Shown here one piece after another: positions 36,188 to 44,014 of a DNA stretch of 64,000 nucleotides. Positions within the stretch are counted from its first letter, which is position 1, and each line of letters starts with the position of its first letter. The stretch spans positions 86,514 to 150,513 of the forward strand of contig NZ_JAMHGA010000028.1 of the NCBI RefSeq assembly GCF_023660105.1. The letters are read 5' to 3'. Source of the DNA: Desulfovibrio aminophilus (GTDB lineage Bacteria; Desulfobacterota; Desulfovibrionia; Desulfovibrionales; Desulfovibrionaceae). The translations under genes were made by a program, and so were the position numbers. The notes under the pieces were generated by a model. It had not been told where the DNA came from, ran no database searches, and saw only the letters and a program-made list of their open reading frames with translations.

Positions 36188-37327
36188 GTGAGCTTCTATG
36201 AATTCTTCTCTGGCGGCGGCATGGCGCGGATCGGCCTTGGCCCTGATTGGCCGTGCCTGTTCGCCAACGACTTCGACCCCAACAAAGCGGCCGCATATCG
36301 CGCATTCTTCGGCCCCTCGCCGGAGTTGCGCGTCGGCGACGTGTGGCGCGTGGAGGCCTCGTCTCTTCCCGGCCATGCGGACTTGGCTTGGGCATCCTTC
36401 CCGTGCCAGGATCTTTCCCTGGCCGGCAACGGCATGGGACTCAAGGGCAAGCGCTCCGGCACGTTTTGGGCCTTCTGGCGGCTCATGCAGGGCTTACGGG
36501 CGGAAGGACGCGCCCCCAGAATCATCGTTCTTGAAAACGTCCGGGGGACCATCACATCCCACCAGGGCCGCGATTTCGCGACCATCTGCGAATCACTCGC
36601 CCAGGAGGGGTACAACTACGCCCCGATGTTGGTGGACGCCCATCTTTTCCTTCCCCAGAGCCGCCCCCGCCTCTTCGTGGTGGCCTTCGACTCCGACACT
36701 CTGCCGGACTCCAACTTGGTCGGCAACGGTCCCACGGCTCCCTGGCATCCCAACTCCTTCGCTTACGCCTATGACCGATTGACCACACAAGCAAAATCCG
36801 CGTGGCTGTGGCTCGCTCCGCCCAAGCCCCTATTCAGGCCGGGCAAGCTCTCGGACCTGATCGAAGATGACCCCGGCGGCGTGAGATGGCACACCGAGTT
36901 TGAAACCAAACGCATTCTGGACCTCATGTCGCCCCTGCACTTGGAAAAGGTGAAGAAGGCCAAAAAGGACGGCGGCAAGCGCGTGGGGACCGTCTACAAG
37001 CGGACTCGCCCACAGGATGACGGGACCAAGGTCCAACGGGCGGAGGTCCGCTTCGACGAAGTGGCCGGATGCCTCCGCACCCCCGCGGGAGGATCAAGCC
37101 GCCAGATCATCATGGTGGTGGAGGACAACAAGGTCCGCACCCGGCTCCTGTCTCCCCGCGAGGCCGCTCGGCTCATGGGCCTGCCCGAGGAATACCCATT
37201 GCCCGAACGATACAACGACGCCTATCACCTCATCGGCGACGGCGTGGCCGTGCCTGTGGTTTCCTGGCTGGCCCGCACCGTGATTGAACCATCCCTGCGG
37301 CTGACGCCCCGTGAGGCGGCCGCCTGA
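36188..37327 (+). CDS. DNA (cytosine-5) methyltransferase of a restriction-modification island
   Basis: A 379-aa C5-cytosine methyltransferase. Motif I is FYEFFSGGGMARIGLG, catalytic motif IV ASFPCQDLSLAGNG (nucleophile Cys), motif VI VLENVRG, motif VIII LPQSRPRLFVV, and motif X GDGVAVPVVSW. The target-recognition region lies between about 200 and 310. A GTG start at 36188 follows GAGGTGG. The endonuclease gene begins within its stop codon (TGATG). Confidence 0.92.
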   Translation: MSFYEFFSGGGMARIGLGPDWPCLFANDFDPNKAAAYRAFFGPSPELRVGDVWRVEASSLPGHADLAWASFPCQDLSLAGNGMGLKGKRSGTFWAFWRLMQGLRAEGRAPRIIVLENVRGTITSHQGRDFATICESLAQEGYNYAPMLVDAHLFLPQSRPRLFVVAFDSDTLPDSNLVGNGPTAPWHPNSFAYAYDRLTTQAKSAWLWLAPPKPLFRPGKLSDLIEDDPGGVRWHTEFETKRILDLMSPLHLEKVKKAKKDGGKRVGTVYKRTRPQDDGTKVQRAEVRFDEVAGCLRTPAGGSSRQIIMVVEDNKVRTRLLSPREAARLMGLPEEYPLPERYNDAYHLIGDGVAVPVVSWLARTVIEPSLRLTPREAAA

Positions 37328-38211
37328 TGCCTCGGAAGAAAGCCAGCGCCACGGGGGACACCGTTCCCTGCATCCTGTCGGACGAAATGGTGGACATGGT
37401 GGAGAAATACGCCGAGGCGCTCCGTAACGCCGCACCCACCATTGGTGATCACGGCCTCACTCCTGCCGAGTTCGAGCGTTCCGGCCTGTTCCGAAGCGCG
37501 ATTGAAAGACTGCGGGGCCAACAGGCGGCCGTGACAAAAGAGAAGTACTCCTTCGTCGAGCGGGCGTTGGATCAGCTCCAAGCTGCGGGCCTGATCGCGA
37601 ATCACAAGTTCACCGGGGCGGGAGACCGGCACGACTTTCACGTCTACATGCCGGACAAGCGGGTGTGCGTCTTCGAGGCGAAAGGCTGCCTGGACGGCAA
37701 CAACACCACGATCTTCCAGCGCCCTCCCAATGCAGAGGAGTTCCTGATCTGGTCCCTCTGCCAGAACCAAGGGTCCGACCTCAGGGCCGGAGTCTGGTCA
37801 GGAACTCACACCCGCATCGGGGCAAAGATCATCGCGGAGAACGTCCACGTCGAAGCACTGATAGTCTGGGATGCGCTGTGCGGTGGTCCTGGGCGTCCCT
37901 GCCCCAAGATCGCGGAAGGGCGCGGCCTGAAGGTGAACGGCGTGATGATTCCGCCTCCGTGCATCTACCTCTTCCCTCGCACGATCCCCGATCCCCGAAA
38001 TAACCCGAAGCCGCCCATGCCCAAGCTTTCCAACGTGGCCCTTGCCGCAGCCCTGCTCAAACACTTTTGCGGTGATGAACGGGACGTGACGGAAGTTCAG
38101 ATTGAGGCCAGAATGAAAGGGGCCAGCGTCGAGCGCAGGACCACCCTGACCCGGTCTGGGCGCGTAGTGCGGCAATCTGGTTGGACCGAATTGAAGCGGG
38201 CCGCTAGGTGA
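37327..38211 (+). CDS. Candidate type II restriction endonuclease (PD-(D/E)xK type)
   Basis: A 294-aa protein between a C5 methyltransferase and vsr. A likely PD-(D/E)xK site is D103 (or D110) with E117-A118-K119 in HDFHVYMPDKRVCVFEAKG. No close restriction-enzyme family is recognised; position and motif are the evidence. Its ATG overlaps the methyltransferase stop by one base, and its TGA stop overlaps the GTG start of vsr. The recognition site cannot be read from the sequence. Confidence 0.75.
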   Translation: MPRKKASATGDTVPCILSDEMVDMVEKYAEALRNAAPTIGDHGLTPAEFERSGLFRSAIERLRGQQAAVTKEKYSFVERALDQLQAAGLIANHKFTGAGDRHDFHVYMPDKRVCVFEAKGCLDGNNTTIFQRPPNAEEFLIWSLCQNQGSDLRAGVWSGTHTRIGAKIIAENVHVEALIVWDALCGGPGRPCPKIAEGRGLKVNGVMIPPPCIYLFPRTIPDPRNNPKPPMPKLSNVALAAALLKHFCGDERDVTEVQIEARMKGASVERRTTLTRSGRVVRQSGWTELKRAAR

Positions 38212-38618
38212 CGACAGACGTCTTTGACACCCCCACCCGTAGCCGGGTCATGCGGGCGGTCAAAGGCAAAAACACCCGACCTGAACAGGCGGTCCGTTCC
38301 CTCCTCCATTCCCTGGGCTACAGGTTCCGCCTCCATCGACGAACCCTGCCCGGTTCCCCGGACATTGTTCTCCCTGGCCGCAAGGCCGTGATCTTCGTGC
38401 ATGGATGCTTCTGGCATGGCCACGACTGCAAGCGTGGTGCCCGCACCCCCAAGGCCAACGCGGATTACTGGGTCGGAAAAATCGGGCGAAACATGGCCCG
38501 CGACGCCCGAGCACGGGCGGAGTTGGAGGCCCAAGGCTGGCGGGTTCTGGTAGTCTGGGAGTGCGAGATCAAAAATCCGGATGACCTAGCGGCCAAGCTC
38601 AGGGCCTTCCTCGAGTAA
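38208..38618 (+). CDS. vsr: Very short patch repair endonuclease
   Basis: Vsr nicks next to T:G mismatches that arise when 5-methylcytosine deaminates. The 136-aa protein has TPTRSRVMRAVKGKNTRPE, catalytic D52 in GSPDIVLPGRKA, the zinc and active-site segment VIFVHGCFWHGHDC, and WRVLVVWECEI. Its coupling to a C5 methyltransferase explains its role here. The start is GTG within a GTGA overlap. Confidence 0.94.
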   Translation: MTTDVFDTPTRSRVMRAVKGKNTRPEQAVRSLLHSLGYRFRLHRRTLPGSPDIVLPGRKAVIFVHGCFWHGHDCKRGARTPKANADYWVGKIGRNMARDARARAELEAQGWRVLVVWECEIKNPDDLAAKLRAFLE

Positions 38619-38677
38619 CCACGGCTGGTTTCTGACGCAATCTGATCGCCCATCCCTTCCTGCATCCGGCTGCATTC

Positions 38678-38734
38678 CCCCCCATAGGGGGCGTCTCGGC
38701 CCTTGTGGAGCGATGCGTTGCGAACGCATCGCTC
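38678..38734. repeat. Two hairpins after the R-M operon
   Basis: CCCCC-ATA-GGGGG (about 38678-38692) and then GAGCGATGCGTT / AACGCATCGCTC (38708-38719 and 38723-38734, 3-base loop) lie in the 390-base space between vsr and the recombinase. The second has 12 perfect pairs followed by TTCC, so it may be a terminator or a recombination site. The rest of the gap shows only the recombinase promoter region. Confidence 0.55.
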
Positions 38735-38932
38735 TTCCCTCCGACTGCGCCGATTCGCCATTTCCTCGAGCGTGGGTCAAGTGGCGGCGCCCTGCCCATG
38801 GCGCTGAGGTTAGGTCGCTCGGCAGTCTTCGGCATACGGATACGCTACGCCCATAAGGTACGCCTCCCGCCCCTACCCCCAGCCTCCCGAAAAGCGGCCC
38901 CTCTCCGTGTTCCATAAGGTTCTCCAGCGTCA

Positions 38933-38973
38933 TGTTGACACCGCCTCTCAAAATGTCTAGAGTCATGTCAACA
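38933..38973. promoter_or_regulatory. Inverted repeat and promoter upstream of the serine recombinase
   Basis: TGTTGACA (38933-38940) and TGTCAACA (38966-38973) are perfect inverted arms 25 bases apart. TTGACA (38935-38940) with TAGAGT 17 bases on (38958-38963) reads as a promoter inside them, so a protein binding both arms, possibly the recombinase itself, would control it. Confidence 0.5.
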
Positions 38974-39008
38974 CACTGACGAACGAAACCACAATCAGGA
39001 GGGCGCTC

Positions 39009-39596
39009 ATGGCCGAAATCGGATACTGCCGGGTCAGCACCACGGACCAGAAAATGGACAGGCAGCTTGACAGGGTGAAGCTGGACACGATGTTCGAGGA
39101 AAAGGCCGGAGCGGCCGACGCGGCCAGACCCCAGCTTCGAGCCTGCCTGGAGCACGCCCGCGAAGGGGACACCCTGCACGTCCACTCCATCGACCGGCTG
39201 GCCCGGAACCTTCAAGACCTCCTGACGCTGCTCCAGGCCTTCACCGGCAAGGGCGTGGCCGTCCGGCTCCACAAGGAGGGCCTGACCTTCACCGGCCAGG
39301 ACACCCCCTTCCAGAAGCTCCACTTCCAAATCATCGGGGCCGTGGCCGAGTTCGAGCGGGCCATCGTCAAGGAGCGGCAGAGGGAGGGCATCGCCAAGGC
39401 CAAGGCCGAGGGCAGGCATCTGGGCCGGGAGAGGAAACTGGCCCCGGACATGGAGCGCGTGATCCGCGACAGGGCCACGTCAGGGGCGGACAAGTCGGCC
39501 CTGGCGCGGGAGTACGGAATCAGCCGCCAGACGCTCTACCGCATCATCCACCGGCAGCCCATCACCCCGGAGCCGGAGGTCCAGGCTACGGCCTAG
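39009..39596 (+). CDS. Serine recombinase (resolvase/invertase family)
   Basis: A 195-aa small serine recombinase. The N-terminal catalytic domain shows YCRVSTTDQ with nucleophile S10 and IDRLARN with the conserved Arg; a long E helix follows (FQIIGAVAEFERAIVKERQR). A C-terminal HTH is present (KSALAREYGISRQTLYRII). It probably resolves or inverts DNA of the adjoining R-M island, or is its mobility relic. Its end overlaps the convergent thpR end by 11 bases. Confidence 0.93.
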   Translation: MAEIGYCRVSTTDQKMDRQLDRVKLDTMFEEKAGAADAARPQLRACLEHAREGDTLHVHSIDRLARNLQDLLTLLQAFTGKGVAVRLHKEGLTFTGQDTPFQKLHFQIIGAVAEFERAIVKERQREGIAKAKAEGRHLGRERKLAPDMERVIRDRATSGADKSALAREYGISRQTLYRIIHRQPITPEPEVQATA

Positions 39597-40155
39597 AGCC
39601 CGCGCCGGAGGCCGCCACCTGCCACAGCTCCCGGTAGGTCGGTCCCTGCGCTCCCAGGACGCTTTGCCAGAGCACGAAGCGGTCCGCCCGGGCATCCGGG
39701 AAGGGCCGCTTTTTCGTGCGTTCCGCCAGGGCCGCCCAGTCGTCCGGGCCGGGTTCCTTGACGCGGAAGATGGTCAGGTGGGCGGAAAAGGGCCGGGCCT
39801 CGGGCTCGAAGCCGAGCGGCGCCAGGGCCGCGTCCACGCTCCGGGCCAGGGCCGCCGCCTCGGCCGCGCCCGCCGCGAGCCCGAGCCAGAACACCCGGGG
39901 CCGCCGGGCGTCCGGGAAGAATCCGGGGTCGCCCGCGCGCAGGGCGAAGGGGGCGAAGGAGATTCCGCCGAGGGCCGCCCGCAGGCCGGGCAGCCGCTCC
40001 GGCTCCACCTCGCCCAGGAACTTGAGGGTCAGGTGCCAGTTCTCCGGCCGGGTCCAGGACAGGCGCGAGCGCAGTCCCGGCCGCAGTTCGGCGGTCAGCT
40101 CCCGCAGGCCGTCGCGCCAGGCCCCGGGCAGGGGCAGCCCCAGGAAGCAGCGCAC
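39586..40155 (-). CDS. thpR: RNA 2',3'-cyclic phosphodiesterase
   Basis: A 189-aa 2H-phosphoesterase. The paired HxTx motifs are WHLTLKFLGEV and AHLTIFRVKEP. MRCFLGLPLP is a typical N-terminus. The family opens 2',3'-cyclic RNA ends. It is encoded 13 bases after rng on the same strand and is likely co-transcribed. Confidence 0.92.
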   Translation of the reverse strand: MRCFLGLPLPGAWRDGLRELTAELRPGLRSRLSWTRPENWHLTLKFLGEVEPERLPGLRAALGGISFAPFALRAGDPGFFPDARRPRVFWLGLAAGAAEAAALARSVDAALAPLGFEPEARPFSAHLTIFRVKEPGPDDWAALAERTKKRPFPDARADRFVLWQSVLGAQGPTYRELWQVAASGAGSRP

Positions 40156-40168
40156 GCCCCCTCCCCCG

Positions 40169-42112
40169 CTATTCCAGGATGTCCACCCGCACTTCGTTGT
40201 CGAAGCGCCTGCCCAGCTCGGCCAGCTTCTCGCGCTTGTGGTTCAGCAGGTACAGGGCCAGCTCCTTGGTGCAGGCGTAGACGAAGGGCTGCGGGCAGTT
40301 GGGGCGGCGCAGCAGGCGGTAGATCTCCTTGATGGCCGAGAGCGACTGCCACTCCATGTTGCGGCGGATGCCCGAGCCCTCGCAGCAGGGGCAGGGCTCG
40401 GTGGACACCGAGAGGGCCGAGGAGCCCAGGCGCTGGCGCACCACCTCCATGAGCCCGAAGGCCGAGATGCGGCCCACGTCCGTGCGCGCGCGGTCGGTCT
40501 TCAGGGCGTTCTTCATGACCTTCTCGACCTCGCGGCAGTGCTTGGGGTCCTTCATCTCGATGAAGTCGATGACGATCTGCCCGCCGATGTCGCGCAGCCG
40601 GAGCTGCTGGGCCACGGCCTCGGCGGCCTCCATGTTCGTGGTCAGGGCCATCTTCTGGAAGGTCCCGGCCCCGCCGATCTTGCCGGAGTTGATGTCCACG
40701 GCCGTGAGCGCCTCGGTGGGGTCGATGACGATGCGGCCGCCCGAGGGCAGAATCACCTCGCGGGCGTAAATCTGCTCGATCTGGCGCGCGAGGTTGAAGC
40801 GCTCCCAGAGCGAGCGCTCGGTGTCGGTGTAGAGCTTGACCATGCCCGCGCTGCGCGGGAAGGCCAGCCCGGCGTATTCCTTGATGCGCTCGGAGGTCTC
40901 GGCGTCGTCCACCCAGACCTCGGACACGTCGGCGGTGAGGTAGTCGCGCACCGCCCGCGAGGCCAGGTCCAGCTCGGCGTAGACCAGGCTCGGCGTGGGG
41001 GCGTCCTGGGCCTTCTTGCGGATTTCGGCCCAGAGGCGGTTCAGGTACTTGTAGTCGCGGGTCAGCTCGGTCTTGCTCTGGCCCACCCCGGCCGTGCGGG
41101 CGATGAGCCCCACGCCCTCGGGCAGGTTCAGGCCGTCGATGACCTCCTTGAGCCGCGCCCGCTCCTTCTCGTCCTCGATCTTGCGCGAGACCCCGGACTG
41201 GTCGTTGCCGATGGAGAAGACGAAATGCCGCCCGGGCAGGGACAGATAGGTCGAAAGGAACGCGCCCTTCTTGCCCGTGGGCTCCTTGACCACCTGCACG
41301 AGCATCTCCTGGCCGGGCTTGAGCACCTTCTGGATCAGCGGGTAGCGCTGGCCCTTCTTCAGGGCGTAGCCGGGCTGGTACTGGAAATACTCGGGGTGGA
41401 TCTCGTCGATCTGGAGGAAGCCGTTGCGCTCCGCGCCGTAGTTGATGAACGCGGCCTGCAGGTTGGGGTCCACGTTGTGGATCACGCCCTTGTAGATGTT
41501 GCCCTTGGTCCGGGCCAGGTGGTGCATCTCCACGTAGTATTCGAGGACCTTGCCCTCCTCGGCCACCACCACTTCCATCTGCTCGCCGGGCAGCACGCTG
41601 ATGAACATCTTCTGGCGCTTCTTCTTCCGGTCGGCCTTGTCCTCGTCCTCCTCGGGCCCGGGCTTGGCCGACTTGGCCGACCTGGCCGAGCGGGCGGGCT
41701 TGGCCGCCTTGTCCACCGCCTTGGCGGGCGCGGGCTTGGCGGCCTCTCCGGCCTCCTTGGCCGCGTCCGGCGCGGCCTCCTCACCCGGGGCCGGAGCCGC
41801 CGCGTCCTGGCCCTTCGCGTCCTGGGCCGCGGCCTCCTTGGCCTTGCCGCCCCGGCCGCGTCCGCGTCCCCGGCTGGAGCGGCTGCGCTTGCGCTTTTCC
41901 TTCTGCTCCGCCTGGGCCGCGTCGCCGCCCGTTCCGGCGGCCGGAGCCTCGGGAGCCCATTCCGGCTGGGACAGGCTCCATTCCGACTGTCCGGCCGCGT
42001 CCGCGCCTCCGGCCTGTTCCGGCCGTCGCGCCTGTTCCGTCCGGGGGGTGTTCCGGGTCTGCTGGGGCTGCTGAGACTGGTCCTGTCCCGTCTGATCCGT
42101 GTCCGTGGTCAT
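40169..42112 (-). CDS. rng: Ribonuclease G/E with N-terminal disordered extension
   Basis: This endoribonuclease matures rRNA and starts mRNA decay. The catalytic core is standard: S1-like domain (GNIYKGVIHNVDPNLQAAFI), the metal-binding aspartates in ALTAVDINSGKIGG and GGQIVIDFIEM, and the zinc-link CPCCEGSG. Unusually, residues 1 to about 170 are a low-complexity Ala/Glu/Lys/Arg-rich arm (KRKRSRSSRGRGRGRGGK). In RNase E the disordered arm is C-terminal. Total 647 aa. No clear promoter was found in the 479-base space to the next gene. Confidence 0.92.
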   Translation of the reverse strand: MTTDTDQTGQDQSQQPQQTRNTPRTEQARRPEQAGGADAAGQSEWSLSQPEWAPEAPAAGTGGDAAQAEQKEKRKRSRSSRGRGRGRGGKAKEAAAQDAKGQDAAAPAPGEEAAPDAAKEAGEAAKPAPAKAVDKAAKPARSARSAKSAKPGPEEDEDKADRKKKRQKMFISVLPGEQMEVVVAEEGKVLEYYVEMHHLARTKGNIYKGVIHNVDPNLQAAFINYGAERNGFLQIDEIHPEYFQYQPGYALKKGQRYPLIQKVLKPGQEMLVQVVKEPTGKKGAFLSTYLSLPGRHFVFSIGNDQSGVSRKIEDEKERARLKEVIDGLNLPEGVGLIARTAGVGQSKTELTRDYKYLNRLWAEIRKKAQDAPTPSLVYAELDLASRAVRDYLTADVSEVWVDDAETSERIKEYAGLAFPRSAGMVKLYTDTERSLWERFNLARQIEQIYAREVILPSGGRIVIDPTEALTAVDINSGKIGGAGTFQKMALTTNMEAAEAVAQQLRLRDIGGQIVIDFIEMKDPKHCREVEKVMKNALKTDRARTDVGRISAFGLMEVVRQRLGSSALSVSTEPCPCCEGSGIRRNMEWQSLSAIKEIYRLLRRPNCPQPFVYACTKELALYLLNHKREKLAELGRRFDNEVRVDILE

Positions 42113-42401
42113 GAAAAAACCTCGTGAGAAAAAAGTTGTGTCGAACGCGGACAGGGAACACCCCTGCCCGATCCTGGCTTTCCGCGCGCGACGCGGGCCT
42201 CGCGGGCCCGAGAGGGAAAGAGTCTGCTGGCGCGGCGCGGAGCCGAAAAACCCGGCCGGAATCCGGCCCTGGAAAATTCCCGCCCAGGCGGAGCCTCACA
42301 CGGCCCATCGCCCCGACGTGTTCCTCACTCTAGACCGCTTTCCCCCCTCCACGCAACCGCCTCCGGCCGCCCACAGAAATCCCAAGAGGCTCCCGGCTTC
42401 G

Positions 42402-42474
42402 CCCCCCTTCGGGGGGTCATAGAAAGGCCAAGAGGGCCCCGTCTTTCCGCTTTTCTGAAAACCTCCGAAGGAGG
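42402..42474. repeat. TTC-loop hairpin repeat (42.4 kb)
   Basis: CCCCCCTTCGGGGGG (42402-42416), then TCATAGAAAGGCC ... GCTTTTCTGA, then CCTCCGAAGGAGG (42462-42474). It lies in the 42113-42591 gap between divergent rng and the toxin-like gene; nothing else was recognised there. Confidence 0.75.
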
Positions 42475-42591
42475 CAGGACGTGGCCCGTCAAGATGCAAA
42501 TCCGCTGCAATGAGCTGCATATTGGCTGTCATTCTTTCCCCGGCCCGAAAACGCCCCTTATGGTTCGTTGAAAACCTATAGGAGGCGGCAT

Positions 42592-43542
42592 ATGCTGCGG
42601 GACAGAGAAGGACGGAGATTGTGGATTCAGACGGAACGCGGGGAGTTCCAGCCCTTGGAATCCTACGGGCAGATCAACGAACGCAGAAAGTCCCAGTCCG
42701 GCCCGGACTGGTGGGTGGTGGCGAAAGAGCCGGACTGGGCTCCGCCCAAGCAGCGGGTGTCCTTAGTGGCGGGAGACCTGGGCGGGCACACCAAGCCCAA
42801 CTCCCACGGCGACCAGCAGCCCTATGACGAATTGGGCCGCTACGCCGGACACGGAGAAGGGACCTGGAGCGAGAAGCCCAAGGAGGAAACGGCCTGGGGC
42901 GGGAGCTTGCTGACCACCCTCTTGGGCCGGGACGGCGACGACTTCCTGGGCGGTCACTCGGGCGGGGATGTGCTGGACGAACGGGGGGCATACAGACCGG
43001 CAAATCAAGGCTTGGATCACAGGCAACCGAGGGCCGCGACGCAACGTGAGCCATTGCCGGAATTGCCCGACTGGCCGAGCGGGCTCGAATTGCCGGATTG
43101 GCCGAGCAAGGACGATTTGCCGGAATTGCCTCAGAAAGAGGTACCATCTCCGACAATCGAGCAGGAAAATGCAACTATAAGCCGAAGCATTGACCCAAGA
43201 GATATGTTCCCAAAAGCAAAACGGGTGAGAGATGCGAATCTTGACCCGAGAATTACGAACCAATATGAAACTATTGGAAGAATTTTCCATGAAAATGGCG
43301 CCAAGGTTGTAATTTCATCTGCGAATGACAGTATTCATAGTCCAAACTCTCTTCATTATAAAAATTTAGCAATCGATATTCGGGCAAAAAAGTATAATAG
43401 AACTATAATGCTAAAAATACAAAACAAACTGAGTAAGGAACTCGGAAAGGATTATGATGTGCTGTATGAAGAGTATCCTGATGACCCAGACAATAACCAT
43501 ATCCATATTGAATATGATCCAAAATGCAAGGTGATGAAATGA
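42592..43542 (+). CDS. Candidate peptidoglycan-targeting toxin with M15-peptidase-like C-terminal domain
   Basis: A 316-aa protein without signal peptide. Residues 1-150 are GC-rich, of unknown family and Gly/Asp/Trp-rich (DWWVVAKEPDWAPP). A Pro-rich linker with LPDWPS repeats follows (about 150-185). From about residue 185 the DNA becomes AT-rich and encodes a domain with SLHYKNLAIDIR and NNHIHIEYD, matching the zinc ligands (His, Asp, His) of M15 D,D/L,D-peptidases and phage endolysins. The start at 42592 follows AGGAGG at 42580. The next gene overlaps by ATGA and encodes a secreted protein. This layout fits an exported effector with an exchangeable toxin tip; the secretion route is unknown. 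Confidence 0.65.
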   Translation: MLRDREGRRLWIQTERGEFQPLESYGQINERRKSQSGPDWWVVAKEPDWAPPKQRVSLVAGDLGGHTKPNSHGDQQPYDELGRYAGHGEGTWSEKPKEETAWGGSLLTTLLGRDGDDFLGGHSGGDVLDERGAYRPANQGLDHRQPRAATQREPLPELPDWPSGLELPDWPSKDDLPELPQKEVPSPTIEQENATISRSIDPRDMFPKAKRVRDANLDPRITNQYETIGRIFHENGAKVVISSANDSIHSPNSLHYKNLAIDIRAKKYNRTIMLKIQNKLSKELGKDYDVLYEEYPDDPDNNHIHIEYDPKCKVMK

Positions 43543-43991
43543 AAAAGATAGCTTTATTATTCTTTTTTTGTGCAAGTTCAATATCCGCCTTCGCCCAGGA
43601 CATGCGCGGCACATACTGCGTGGTCTCCGAGTCCGAATGGACGCAGTGCATCGAGTTGCGGCAGGGCGGCGAATGCCGGATCGTCACTGAGTTCTGGGAC
43701 CCCACGGAAGGTTCCGGCCCCCGCAAAAACATGACCCGCAAGGAGACCCCGTGCCGCTACGAGGTGAACGGCGACCTGGTGTCGCTGGCCTACGAAGGCC
43801 GCACGGAGGTGATGAAGGCCGCTGTCTACGACTGGGCGGCCATCGACGAAGAGGGGTGGTCGCCGGGCCTGGAACTGGTCAATCCGACATACGAGAGAGG
43901 CTGGCTGGACCCTGGGGTCTATTGGAAAAAGCCCAGGCGCGAATTCCGCCTCAACGCCCCCCCTGGCCCCGCCCCCTTCGGGGGGTCATAG
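43539..43991 (+). CDS. Secreted protein, candidate periplasmic immunity partner of the toxin
   Basis: A 150-aa protein with a Sec signal (MKKIALLFFFCASSISAFAQ) and a mature part of unknown fold (GTYCVVSESEWTQCIELRQG, then EEGWSPGLEL, LDPGVYWKK). It overlaps the upstream toxin-like gene by ATGA. A periplasmic partner suits a toxin that acts on peptidoglycan. Two homologues occur at 63.3 and 63.9 kb (shared CVVSESEWTQCIEL). The first 50 bases are AT-rich like the toxin tip; the mature part is GC-rich. The tail PFGGS and its stop are in a repeat hairpin. Confidence 0.72.
   Translation: MKKIALLFFFCASSISAFAQDMRGTYCVVSESEWTQCIELRQGGECRIVTEFWDPTEGSGPRKNMTRKETPCRYEVNGDLVSLAYEGRTEVMKAAVYDWAAIDEEGWSPGLELVNPTYERGWLDPGVYWKKPRREFRLNAPPGPAPFGGS
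43972..43990. repeat. TTC-loop hairpin at the end of the partner gene
   Basis: CCCCCTTCGGGGG followed by GTCATAGAAAGG: the hairpin supplies the codons for PFGGS and the TAG stop of the preceding gene. Confidence 0.75.
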
Positions 43992-44014
43992 AAAGGCCGG
44001 GGAGGGGTTTCTTT

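Noticed and set aside
38619..39008. Hairpin-rich gap after vsr as a CRISPR or attachment site
   Set aside because: There are only two unrelated hairpins, with no regular spacing and no direct repeats seen flanking the island.
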